From Candidatus Bathyarchaeota archaeon (GTDB taxonomy: Archaea; Thermoproteota; Bathyarchaeia; RBG-16-48-13; JAGMEO01): 5,399 nt of DNA. Both the position numbers and the translations under genes were made by a program. A model generated the notes under the pieces. The model was given only the letters and a program-made list of their open reading frames with translations. It had not been told where the DNA came from and did not search any database. Below, piece by piece: positions 1 to 5,399 of the stretch (within the stretch, counting starts at the first letter, position 1; every line of letters starts with the position of its first letter). Where the stretch lies: NCBI GenBank assembly GCA_030602965.1, contig JAUVYS010000097.1, positions 1-5,399 on the forward strand, written 5' to 3'.

Positions 1-815
1 TTTTAGATAGGTTTTCTAAGCCGCCAAACGTGGAAAAATTAAAGGAGAAGAAGGATTTTAAAGGATTGATAAAAGCTCTTCGCAACAAATCTGTGGGACA
101 TAGGGCAGTAGGAGCATTGGTAGAAATGGGTGCGGGAGCAGTTGAGCCTTTGATAAACGCGTTCAGGGGATATAGTGCGAAAAACCTTTCTATTTATGCT
201 TCCATCTTGATTAGGATTGGAGAGCCAGCTGTTCAGCCATTGATAGAGGCGCTTCTCCGTGCTCGGAGCAGGATCAGGGATGTGCGTAGACAAGCAGCGA
301 TGGCGCTTGCTGAAATCGGAGACGAGCGAGCAGTCAAACCCCTGTGCTGGGCACGCCAAAAAGAGCCCACTATGACTGGAACAAGAGAATTTCTCATACC
401 GGCTTTACGCAAAATCGCCAAGCCATCTTATCAAGCACTCCTAGAAGCGCTTAAAGATAGTGACAAAGACGTAAGGTCAGGTGCTATCGACACAATACGG
501 GAGATTGAGGATAAGCTTGATGTCAACGCAATTAAGCCACTAATCCAAGCTTTGAAGGCTGAACATAAGGATGTTCGACAATTAGCAGCACAAGCACTCG
601 GAGCACTAGGTGATACACGAGCAATAGAACCACTCATTCAAACCCTTAAAGATGAAGATACAACAGTGCGTCAAAATGCTGCATATGCCCTTGGATACAT
701 TTATGACGAGCGCGTTATCGACCCATTGAAAACGTCTCTCAAGGATTCCAGCTGGTTTGTCCGCGACGCGGCAAAAGGCTCCCTTAAACGAGTCCAAGAC
801 AAACTATCAAAGTGA
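1..815 (+). CDS. HEAT-repeat protein, 5' end outside window
   Basis: Made of tandem PBS-lyase-type HEAT repeats, an alpha-solenoid fold normally used for protein binding; no catalytic domain is visible. Numbering from the GTG at 30, about eight repeats begin near residues 9, 38, 68, 102, 134, 168, 199 and 230. They follow the pattern PLIxAL(K/R)D, then VRxxAAxALGxIGD, AI. The clearest VR..A(A) helices are at 85-93, 182-190, 213-221 and 244-252. Repeat 4 (103-133) is the most divergent and carries Cys106 and Trp107. The frame is open leftward to the window edge, reading LDRFSKPPN before the GTG. In related HEAT proteins a short Phe-rich leader precedes 'NVEKLK', so the true start probably lies only a few codons outside the window and the GTG is internal. 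The gene ends 20 bp before the Lnt-like gene, implying co-transcription and perhaps a scaffold or regulatory role. The fold is sure; the partner is unknown. Confidence 0.93.
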   Translation, partial: LDRFSKPPNVEKLKEKKDFKGLIKALRNKSVGHRAVGALVEMGAGAVEPLINAFRGYSAKNLSIYASILIRIGEPAVQPLIEALLRARSRIRDVRRQAAMALAEIGDERAVKPLCWARQKEPTMTGTREFLIPALRKIAKPSYQALLEALKDSDKDVRSGAIDTIREIEDKLDVNAIKPLIQALKAEHKDVRQLAAQALGALGDTRAIEPLIQTLKDEDTTVRQNAAYALGYIYDERVIDPLKTSLKDSSWFVRDAAKGSLKRVQDKLSK

Positions 816-835
816 TGTTATAATGAGCTGGATGA

Positions 836-2380
836 ATGGATAAAATGTTTAGTCCAAAAATAAATTATGGATTAGCTGTATTGTCTGGTATTTTGCTTTT
901 CCTTAGTTTTCCACCTTTCAGCCTTGGAGGCTTTTTGGCATGGTTTGCCCTGGTGCCTTTGCTTATTGCTGTTTATAATGAGACGGAAGTGAACAGAATA
1001 GGAAGGTTGCTGTGGGTTACAGGCATTTGTATTGCTCCTGTATTTGTTTGGTTTTATAACGAATTTGATTTTTTTCTTCCTTCTATTGTTGCTTGGCCAC
1101 TAGGTATAATTTCAGCCATCTTTGGTGGTGTACTTGTTGTATGGTATATTGAAGATTACGGGAAACCTAAACAGCTACCTCGTAAAGGTTTAAGTTATCT
1201 GCCTTCTTCTCTGCAAGTTTTCCTTATGCCGATTGTTGGAACAGCAGCAGAGTTTCTCGTAATGAATTTGCCAGTAGTTATGAAGGTTGGAGGGGCATGT
1301 GGATTTATCTCATTATCAAGAACGCAGTGGTTGAACGTTCCAATTTTGCAGTTGGCATCGTTCACTGGAATGTACGGAGTAACTTTTCTGATCTTGCTGG
1401 TTAATTGTGCCTTTGCCCACACGATAATTCACTATAAAGAAACAAAGCAAGTATCTAAGCAGGCAATTGCCGTACTGTTGATGGCTAGTATGGTATTTGT
1501 TTATGGTTTGACCAGCGTTCCAGAAGTTAGTGTCGGAGACGTCGATGTGGTTATTATTCAGGCAAAACCAGAAGTGATGGAAACGGAGCACATCAATGAG
1601 CTTTATGCTAATCTAAGTGAGCACTCCCTGAAATACGAGCCGGAAATAATCCTGTGGTCGATTTGGATGGGTTTGGAGCCACCCGAAGAAGACGGTCCTT
1701 GTGCGGATCAGTATGTAGATTTCAGCAAAGAACAAGATGTCTATCTGACGGATGGAGGGAGCGTGGTATATCCTGATGGAAGGGTTGAGCGTTACCATGC
1801 TCCTTATTTATTTCCTCATGTATTCGACGGATTCGTTCCATTTGATCCGAGTAAGATCCTTCCAAATATTCACGGCTTCGATACTCGATTCGGAAAACTA
1901 GGCATTTTAATATGCATGGAGTCTGCATCAACTATCCCAGCGAGGCAGCTGGTCGAAGATGGAACTCAATTCATCGTCGTGACTTCAGCTGATAGACCAG
2001 TTATTGATGCTTTTCAAGGGTTAATCGGAGGAAATGTCGTTTATAGAGCAGTTGAGCATAGAATATACACCGCCCTTTTCTTTGGGCCTGGAGGCTCCAT
2101 AATAGTTGATCCGTATGGAAAAATAATAGAGGATGCTGCACCGGAGGAAGAGATAGTTGCTGGAAAAGTATCCTTCACTAACGAGAGAACTTTTTACACA
2201 AAGTACGGAGATATTTTTGGCTGGACCATTGTTGGGTTAGCGTTGGTGTTAGTTGGCTACAACTCCTATCTCAAAAGGAAAAGTCCATTCAAGTACTGTG
2301 AGAAATGCAGGGCTAAAATCAAGAAGGATGCTACTTTTTGCGATAAGTGTGGAACAAGTCAAAAGAAATCTCCTATCTGA
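836..2380 (+). CDS. Lnt-like membrane protein (nitrilase fold) with C-terminal zinc ribbon
   Basis: Resembles bacterial apolipoprotein N-acyltransferase, which acylates the N-terminal Cys of lipoproteins on the outer face of the membrane, and has a similar length (514 aa). About seven hydrophobic segments (roughly 12-29, 31-47, 58-75, 82-105, 126-148, 169-199, 208-226) precede a nitrilase-like domain (about 235-450), followed by one more (459-478) and KRK. Family signatures are LSFPPF (23-28), LQLASFTGMYGVTF (171-184), LGILICMES with candidate nucleophile Cys360, and TFYTKYGDIFGW (452-463). The position of the catalytic Glu (usual W-P-E) reads W274-S-I276, and that of the catalytic Lys (usual R-Y-x-K) reads R319-Y-H-A322, so two of the three triad residues appear missing. 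Residues 488-505 form a CxxC-x10-CxxC zinc ribbon, cytoplasmic if the topology holds. An in-frame stop at 833-835 limits the start to the ATG at 836 or 845; no strong ribosome site is seen. Acylation activity is doubtful; the family assignment is secure. Confidence 0.9.
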   Translation: MDKMFSPKINYGLAVLSGILLFLSFPPFSLGGFLAWFALVPLLIAVYNETEVNRIGRLLWVTGICIAPVFVWFYNEFDFFLPSIVAWPLGIISAIFGGVLVVWYIEDYGKPKQLPRKGLSYLPSSLQVFLMPIVGTAAEFLVMNLPVVMKVGGACGFISLSRTQWLNVPILQLASFTGMYGVTFLILLVNCAFAHTIIHYKETKQVSKQAIAVLLMASMVFVYGLTSVPEVSVGDVDVVIIQAKPEVMETEHINELYANLSEHSLKYEPEIILWSIWMGLEPPEEDGPCADQYVDFSKEQDVYLTDGGSVVYPDGRVERYHAPYLFPHVFDGFVPFDPSKILPNIHGFDTRFGKLGILICMESASTIPARQLVEDGTQFIVVTSADRPVIDAFQGLIGGNVVYRAVEHRIYTALFFGPGGSIIVDPYGKIIEDAAPEEEIVAGKVSFTNERTFYTKYGDIFGWTIVGLALVLVGYNSYLKRKSPFKYCEKCRAKIKKDATFCDKCGTSQKKSPI

Positions 2381-2390
2381 AAGAGAATTA

Positions 2391-2419
2391 TTTTACATGA
2401 GTACTATGAGCATGTAAAA
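2391..2419. repeat. 9-bp inverted repeat after the Lnt-like gene
   Basis: The arms TTTTACATG (2391-2399) and CATGTAAAA (2411-2419) are perfect reverse complements around an 11-nt loop. The repeat begins 10 bp after the stop codon, so it could be a transcript-end hairpin. No T-run follows (the next bases are A-rich), so it does not look like a classical intrinsic terminator. A role in processing or mRNA 3' protection is equally possible, and chance cannot be excluded for AT-rich arms. Confidence 0.4.
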
Positions 2420-2459
2420 GAGAAATAAAAATTCAAATAATGGTCTTCAACCCCCAATC

Positions 2460-2573
2460 ATGACGCTTTCTACGTCATCTGAAAGCTCGTCAAGCTACGC
2501 GCGCGATCGATCGAAAATCAATTGGAAAAAGAAATTTAATGATGTTTTAAAGGTAATCAGGAAAAAAATTTGA
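2460..2573 (+). CDS. Possible 37-codon small ORF, probably part of a decayed gene
   Basis: The ATG at 2460 opens 37 codons ending in TGA. The N-terminal half is Ser-rich (residues 4-12, nearly all Ser/Thr) and the C-terminal half is basic and amphipathic (KKKFNDVLKVIRKKI). The frame is open back to 2418, just after a TAA, without a better start. No Shine-Dalgarno sequence is evident. Beyond the TGA the same frame continues for 11 codons (EWLSGNTKSDR), and a -1 shift leads into a further coding-like piece, so this may be the front of a broken gene rather than a functional microprotein. I do not recognise a family. The first third overlaps an imperfect RNA hairpin, which could itself explain the base composition. 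Confidence 0.22.
   Translation: MTLSTSSESSSSYARDRSKINWKKKFNDVLKVIRKKI
2461..2492. repeat. Imperfect hairpin with two alternative pairings
   Basis: The left arm TGACGCTTTC (2461-2470) pairs with GAAAGC..GTCA (2481-2492) apart from a 2-nt bulge, leaving a 10-nt loop. The 5' TGACG can instead pair with CGTCA at 2473-2477 inside that loop, since CGTCA occurs twice (2473-2477, 2488-2492). It lies in the 5' region of the small ORF and 248 bp before the TPR-HEPN start. Mutually exclusive folding is visible in the sequence; a regulatory meaning is only inferred. Confidence 0.35.
2498..2513. other. GC-rich palindromic run in AT-rich spacer
   Basis: An alternating CG run passes directly into the perfect 10-bp palindrome CGATCGATCG (2504-2513). 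It stands out from the AT-rich surroundings and could be a protein-binding or methylation-rich site (overlapping GATC and CGATCG). A related GCGCGCGAT string occurs at 4852-4860 in the other spacer. No function can be assigned from sequence alone. Confidence 0.3.
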
Positions 2574-2674
2574 GAATGGCTAAGTGGCAACACTAAAAGT
2601 GACCGCTAGTAGAGAAACATGAGAGTAGAGACCCTGTAAATAATGCGCTTGAAGAATATAGTAAAAAGCTATAA
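2574..2674 (+). pseudogene. Collinear remnants continuing the small ORF
   Basis: After the TGA at 2571-2573 the same frame reads EWLSGNTKSDR up to tandem TAG codons at 2607-2612. One base back, from 2606, the -1 frame reads LVEKHESRDPVNNALEEYSK, then KL and TAA at 2672-2674. Joined, these give a plausible helical, charged C-terminus to the 2460 ORF, for a product of roughly 70 residues. The simplest reading is a small gene inactivated by one nonsense change and one single-base deletion. The pieces are short, so chance remains a serious alternative. No family is recognised. Confidence 0.25.
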
Positions 2675-2708
2675 GTGAATTAAATTTTAGTAAAATTCCT
2701 CTCTCAAC

Positions 2709-2723
2709 TATTTAACTATATTT
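2709..2723 (+). promoter_or_regulatory. Candidate archaeal TATA box for the TPR-HEPN gene
   Basis: The AT-rich string TATTTAACTATATTT contains TTTAACTATA (2711-2720), resembling an archaeal TATA box. Transcription would be expected to start about 25 bp downstream, near 2740. That predicts a leaderless message on the GTG at 2740 or a very short leader before the ATG at 2752. The region is AT-rich, so such a match has limited weight. Confidence 0.35.
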
Positions 2724-2739
2724 CTGAAAACATTGTGAT

Positions 2740-4302
2740 GTGAGTTTTCAAATGAATATAAACCGAATACAAGAACTTGCTCAACAAGCCGAACAGAAAA
2801 TGAACATTGGAGATTTTAAAAGCGCAAAGAATCTCGCTTACGACATACAAAGACTAGGTTCGCATTTTCATATATCGTATATAGTTAGCGGACTTTTGAT
2901 CGATATTGGAAATGCATTAAGAAATGAACAGATAATAAAGGACGCTATTAATTTACTTGAGAAAGATTTTGAATCGATTATTTCCAATAATAGGCTTGCG
3001 CCATTGGCCTACTATAATCTTGCTAACGGATATTCCCATCTTTTTGATTTTGAACTAAAAAGGAATCCTTTGGTCTCTTTTTTTAAAAAGACAAAATTAG
3101 ACTTAGTAAAAACATATCACTTGAAAGCACTTGAATATGATATTCAAGATGTCAAGCTTAAATCAGAAATTTGGGTGAATCTTGGAAACTGTTTTGACAG
3201 TTTAGGGAGAGTAATAGATGCTTTAGAATGTTATGAAGAAGCGCTCAAATGTAAACCAGATCAAGGAATGGCTTTGGGAAACAAGGGAATAGCGCTCTTA
3301 TACTATTCTCAAATTTCGGGTGAGCATCAAGGAACATTTCTCATAGAAGCACACAATCTTTTGTCTCAAGCTTTAAAAGTAGGTGTTCTCCCTGAAACAG
3401 TAAATAGTTTTTCGAGATATTTAGAATCTATTGAAAAATCGATACCAGCCAAGTATTTGAATACAGCAGAATATCTATCCAAATATCCCGGCTACAAAAT
3501 AGACACACCGTTAGAATTTGAAAAATTCCTAATAGAATTCTGTTTAAAAAACAAGCTATATCTAAACATCTGCAATTTTTGCCAAAGATGCGATGCCGCC
3601 ATAGGTGACACAATACTAATTAAAGAAATGACTGTTCCAAAACAAGATGATGCCTTTCTTCGATTGTCGTCGTTTTTGAATGAGATTAAACAAGACTACG
3701 TTGTGTCAAGATTTTTGCTTATTCTTTCTAAGTATAGGGAATTGAACTTGGATTTTGTAGATAAACGAGTCAAGATAATTGATACACTTGACGGTAGCAT
3801 GCATAATATCTATATCCAATTGATTAAAGCATCATTCAAAGGATTTTATGATATTTTAGATAAGATTGCATACTTTTTAAATGACTATTTGAAACTTGGA
3901 ATTTCTGAAATAAAAGTAGACTTTCAAAGAATATGGTGGTATTCCCGCAAGAGTAAGAAAATTCATAAGCAAATCGAAGATACACGAAACTTCAGTCTGA
4001 ATGCCTTATTTGACATATCTCAAGATTTTGAAGAAAGCGGTCTATATTACAAACTTCGATTGACTCGAAATGCTCTCACTCACAGAATTGTTAACGTGAG
4101 AAGGACTCAGAAAACAGAAGATGAAGAGAATATGACAGAAGATACACTTGTTAGCCGAACAATACAACTTGCAAGAATAGTAAGAAGTAGTATTATCTAT
4201 TTGCTCTATTTTGTCTATATTGAGGAAGTAAAGAAAAAGTCAAGAGTAAAAGGAACCCTAGTATCTAAGCTAGCAAAGGAAATTCCAGATGATCTAAAGT
4301 AA
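2740..4302 (+). CDS. TPR protein with C-terminal LA2681-type HEPN domain, predicted RNase
   Basis: The N-terminal half holds tetratricopeptide repeats. The best spans residues 142-175, with W145, L148, G149, F152, A161, Y165, A168 and P173 at canonical positions. A weaker repeat (about 88-135, AYYNLANGY) has an insertion. The C-terminal region matches, from memory, the LA2681-type HEPN family: LDKIAYFLNDY (373-383), FQRIWWY (395-401), SLNALFDISQDF and then R443-N-A-L-T-H448-R. R-N-x-x-x-H is the HEPN ribonuclease motif, so catalysis looks intact. HEPN proteins typically cut RNA in antiviral or toxin-antitoxin systems, with a sensor domain controlling them; here the TPRs would be the sensor or partner-binding part. 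No antitoxin or nucleotidyltransferase lies alongside, so it is a solitary gene. Start is GTG 2740 or ATG 2752; ATG 2752 is favoured by a weak GTGAG seven bases upstream. It is visibly AT-richer than the genes to its left, consistent with transfer. Confidence 0.88.
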   Translation: MSFQMNINRIQELAQQAEQKMNIGDFKSAKNLAYDIQRLGSHFHISYIVSGLLIDIGNALRNEQIIKDAINLLEKDFESIISNNRLAPLAYYNLANGYSHLFDFELKRNPLVSFFKKTKLDLVKTYHLKALEYDIQDVKLKSEIWVNLGNCFDSLGRVIDALECYEEALKCKPDQGMALGNKGIALLYYSQISGEHQGTFLIEAHNLLSQALKVGVLPETVNSFSRYLESIEKSIPAKYLNTAEYLSKYPGYKIDTPLEFEKFLIEFCLKNKLYLNICNFCQRCDAAIGDTILIKEMTVPKQDDAFLRLSSFLNEIKQDYVVSRFLLILSKYRELNLDFVDKRVKIIDTLDGSMHNIYIQLIKASFKGFYDILDKIAYFLNDYLKLGISEIKVDFQRIWWYSRKSKKIHKQIEDTRNFSLNALFDISQDFEESGLYYKLRLTRNALTHRIVNVRRTQKTEDEENMTEDTLVSRTIQLARIVRSSIIYLLYFVYIEEVKKKSRVKGTLVSKLAKEIPDDLK

Positions 4303-4704
4303 TCAGACATCCCAAATATAGTCTTAGTTATGCATATACGTTATCAAGTCGTGAGATATTTTATTGATCATTATCAGGATTTAATAAATTAAATTTAATT
4401 AATTTTCTGTATCTTCCATATTTGTACAGTCGGATAATTATGAAGGAGATTATTGAATGAATATAATTAGCTGACTCTTCACTTTTACTTCCATTTCTGA
4501 GGTCTTTATTTATTGAGAAAAGCGCGCACTAAGAGAAGATACTACCTATCTTAAATCACAACAAACTGTCTTAAAGATCCAGTCTCTTTTTTATTATTTT
4601 AAGTAGAGGAAAAAGCTTACAAATAAAAAAGGGAATGCATAAAAAGAGTTCTAGAGCATGTTTGGAAACATATCTAATAGCTGTAGCACACAAAAAGGGG
4701 AGTA
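4303..4704. other. AT-rich spacer without a convincing gene
   Basis: I read both strands and found only very short ORFs. The longest of note is a 20-codon ATG frame at 4330-4392 containing YQVVRYFIDHYQDLIN, without a ribosome site. A strong AAGGAGA at 4443-4449 precedes only a five-codon ORF (ATG at 4457), perhaps a relic of a lost gene. There is a 6-bp inverted repeat at 4658-4671 (ATGTTT/AAACAT) and a T-run described separately. The spacer separates the converging TPR-HEPN and glycosyltransferase genes and is long for an archaeal genome. Confidence 0.6.
4581..4600 (+). terminator. Candidate T-tract transcription terminator
   Basis: Six consecutive T (4587-4592) followed by ATTATTTT give an oligo-T stretch on the + strand about 280 bp after the TPR-HEPN stop. 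Archaeal RNA polymerase can terminate on T-tracts without a strong hairpin. A weak ACTG/CAGT pairing precedes it. T-rich stretches are common in this AT-rich spacer, so the call is tentative. Confidence 0.3.
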
Positions 4705-4768
4705 GTATAAATTCACGCTTGAGCGGTGGTAGTCGGGGGACTATTATCGCCCGAGCGTGAATTTATAC
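4705..4768. repeat. Long hairpin: 30-bp stem, 4-nt G loop
   Basis: Arms 4705-4734 and 4739-4768 are reverse complements with no bulge, closing on the loop GGGG (4735-4738). Of 30 opposed positions, 25 are Watson-Crick, one is A-C (4722/4751), and four (4720/4753, 4726/4747, 4728/4745, 4729/4744) are G-U if the + strand is transcribed. The outer 15 bp, beginning GTATAAATTCACGCT, are perfect. TTTT follows two bases after the right arm on the + strand; on the - strand a T5 lies nine bases beyond the left arm. It lies between converging genes, so a bidirectional terminator is the plainest reading. It is far longer than a usual terminator stem; a structured RNA or a small palindromic mobile element is also possible. 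No target-site duplication is seen. Confidence 0.85.
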
Positions 4769-4900
4769 CGTTTTAGTGTCCAGCAGTTCCTTCTTAATCA
4801 AGTCTTTGAGGGCTAAACTCAGTGTCTTTAGCTGATCCTGCTCTCTCTCGTGCGCGCGATTGGGTACGATATTAACTCCAAACATATTGAGGAATTTCAT
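4763..4900 (-). CDS. 45-codon small ORF of unknown function ending inside the hairpin
   Basis: ATG at 4900-4898 (alternative ATG at 4885) to TAA at 4765-4763. The product begins MKFLNMFGVNIVPN and continues as a charged, probably helical stretch (HEREQDQLKTLSLALKDL, then IKKELL). Codon and residue composition look coding-like, and the ORF lies on the same strand as the glycosyltransferase, 8 bp after the stop ending its read-through tail, in another frame. An upstream in-frame TGA at 4915-4913 excludes a much longer start. There is no Shine-Dalgarno sequence. The final two codons, GTA TAA, form the outer end of the hairpin's right arm, so stop codon and hairpin are coupled. I do not recognise it; it could be a small gene or a fragment of a larger lost one. 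Confidence 0.35.
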   Translation of the reverse strand: MKFLNMFGVNIVPNRAHEREQDQLKTLSLALKDLIKKELLDTKTV

Positions 4901-4908
4901 TATTAAAT

Positions 4909-5067
4909 TCAGTCAATGAACGGAAGTTTTACACTTTCTATTTCGGTGGGTTCCATGGTTACATGATAGAATAGGTTGACCATTTGCTTTCCAACAACGG
5001 TCCATCCCATAGTAACGCCTTTTTGGTACGCTTTAACCTCTATTTCCACTTGGTTTTCAAATCCTTT
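4909..5067 (-). pseudogene. Detached C-terminal tail of the glycosyltransferase
   Basis: Directly after the TGA at 5070-5068, the same frame stays open for 52 codons to TGA at 4911-4909. The stretch EVKAYQKGVTMGWTVVGKQM followed by VNLFYHV fits the usual C-terminal helices of GT-B glycosyltransferases (pattern KAYxxGxxMxWxxVxxxYxxLF). This therefore looks like the missing end of the upstream protein, not a separate gene. Between the stop and this helix, the segment KGFENQVEI seems a few residues shorter than in relatives, suggesting a small deletion besides the nonsense codon. The tail ends in an unmatched MEPTEIESVKLPFID. Confidence 0.65.
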
Positions 5068-5399
5068 TCATAAACCATCAGCTATCGCATCTGCATTTTT
5101 AAAGTCAACTAAAACTCCAGAACCATCAGGGTTTTCGTGTTCATCAGTGAACATGTCTCTGGCATATCTGAACTTCGTTGCAACTACTGCTGTTCCCAAG
5201 CCCATTCCGTAGGCAAGATTTCCGCTTGATACCTGCTCTGGGTTGGTGTAAGGAAGCAACATGATGTCGCAAGCTCTTATTAACTCAACAAGCTTGTTAT
5301 CCGTTAGGTACCGGTTCCAAAAAATCACTCTATTATCTGGAAAACTAAGTTTTTCATCGCTAGTAAAAATTAATGGTTTTAATTTCTCTTCTTCAGCGA
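5068..5399 (-). CDS. GT4-like glycosyltransferase C-terminal domain, 5' partial, truncated by TGA
   Basis: The frame is open from the right edge for 110 codons. It carries the nucleotide-sugar-binding half of a GT-B fold glycosyltransferase: VIFWNRYLTDNKLVELIRAC, then DIMLLPYTNPEQVSSGNLAY and GMGLGTAVVATKFRYARDM, ending VDFKNADAIADGL. The PEQxSSGxLAY block corresponds to the donor-binding E-x7-E loop of GT4 enzymes, with the second Glu replaced by Ala; from memory this is common in this subgroup. Such enzymes transfer sugars from NDP or related donors in the cytoplasm for surface polysaccharides or glycoproteins. The TGA at 5070-5068 falls where one more helical segment is expected, and that segment follows in frame, so the gene is probably a pseudogene (a TTA Leu to TGA change would suffice). 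A sequencing error or a tolerated truncation is also possible. The N-terminal acceptor domain lies outside the window. Confidence 0.85.
   Translation of the reverse strand, partial: AEEEKLKPLIFTSDEKLSFPDNRVIFWNRYLTDNKLVELIRACDIMLLPYTNPEQVSSGNLAYGMGLGTAVVATKFRYARDMFTDEHENPDGSGVLVDFKNADAIADGL

Noticed and set aside
2451..2485. C/D box small RNA (ATGACG as C box, CTGA as D box)
   Set aside because: The C-box match is poor, and there is no second C'/D' pair or terminal stem.
4330..4392. 20-codon ORF after the TPR-HEPN gene
   Set aside because: Too short, no ribosome site or promoter; coding-like residues alone are insufficient, so it is only mentioned within the spacer entry.
4442..4474. Strong AAGGAGA ribosome site followed by an ATG
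   Set aside because: The ORF it would serve is only five codons (MNIIS); the other ATG at 4440 gives six. Neither supports a gene call.
4705..4768. Integron attC site or CRISPR repeat
   Set aside because: attC sites have unpaired extrahelical bases and RYYYAAC/GTTRRRY boxes, absent here; the hairpin occurs once in the window with no spacers or repeats.
4976..5212. 78-codon + strand ORF
   Set aside because: It lies opposite the glycosyltransferase, whose protein signature is clear; the + strand product has no recognisable pattern and is a shadow frame.
4909..5399. TGA recoded as an amino acid in this organism, since two frames (glycosyltransferase and the 2460 ORF) run on past a TGA
   Set aside because: The HEAT and Lnt-like genes both end sensibly at TGA and use TGG for Trp, so TGA functions as a stop. 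No selenoprotein rationale exists at the glycosyltransferase position.

Overview
The window probably comes from an archaeon, most likely an uncultured lineage known mainly from metagenomes. This is an inference from gene style: a short-repeat HEAT protein with an N-terminus typical of archaeal versions, a membrane enzyme carrying a small C-terminal CxxC/CxxC zinc ribbon, TATA-like promoter elements rather than clear -35/-10 boxes, and mostly weak Shine-Dalgarno signals. No rRNA, tRNA, CRISPR array or complete insertion sequence is visible.

Left part (1-2380, + strand): the 3' portion of a HEAT-repeat protein gene is followed after 20 bp by a complete 514-codon gene resembling apolipoprotein N-acyltransferase (Lnt). 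The pair looks like one transcription unit. The Lnt-like protein keeps the fold signatures, the nucleophile Cys and the expected 7+1 membrane topology. It appears to lack the catalytic Glu and Lys, and it ends in a zinc ribbon predicted to face the cytoplasm.

First gap (2381-2739): no intact long gene. It holds a small inverted repeat just after the Lnt-like stop, a 37-codon ORF whose continuation in two further collinear pieces suggests a decayed small gene, a second imperfect hairpin beside a GC-rich palindromic run, and a candidate TATA box in front of the next gene.

Middle (2740-4302, + strand): a TPR protein with a C-terminal HEPN domain of the LA2681 type, retaining the R-N-x-x-x-H ribonuclease motif. 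It stands alone, is more AT-rich than its left neighbours, and is the best candidate here for a defence or stress RNA-cleaving protein.

Second gap and right edge (4303-5399): about 400 bp of AT-rich DNA without a convincing gene, then a striking hairpin with a 30-bp stem and 4-nt loop (4705-4768). To its right, on the - strand, lie a 45-codon ORF whose stop codon sits inside the hairpin arm, and the C-terminal part of a GT-B glycosyltransferase running in from the right edge. The glycosyltransferase is broken by an in-frame TGA; its expected C-terminal tail continues in the same frame beyond the stop. The TPR-HEPN gene and the glycosyltransferase converge, and the hairpin lies between them.
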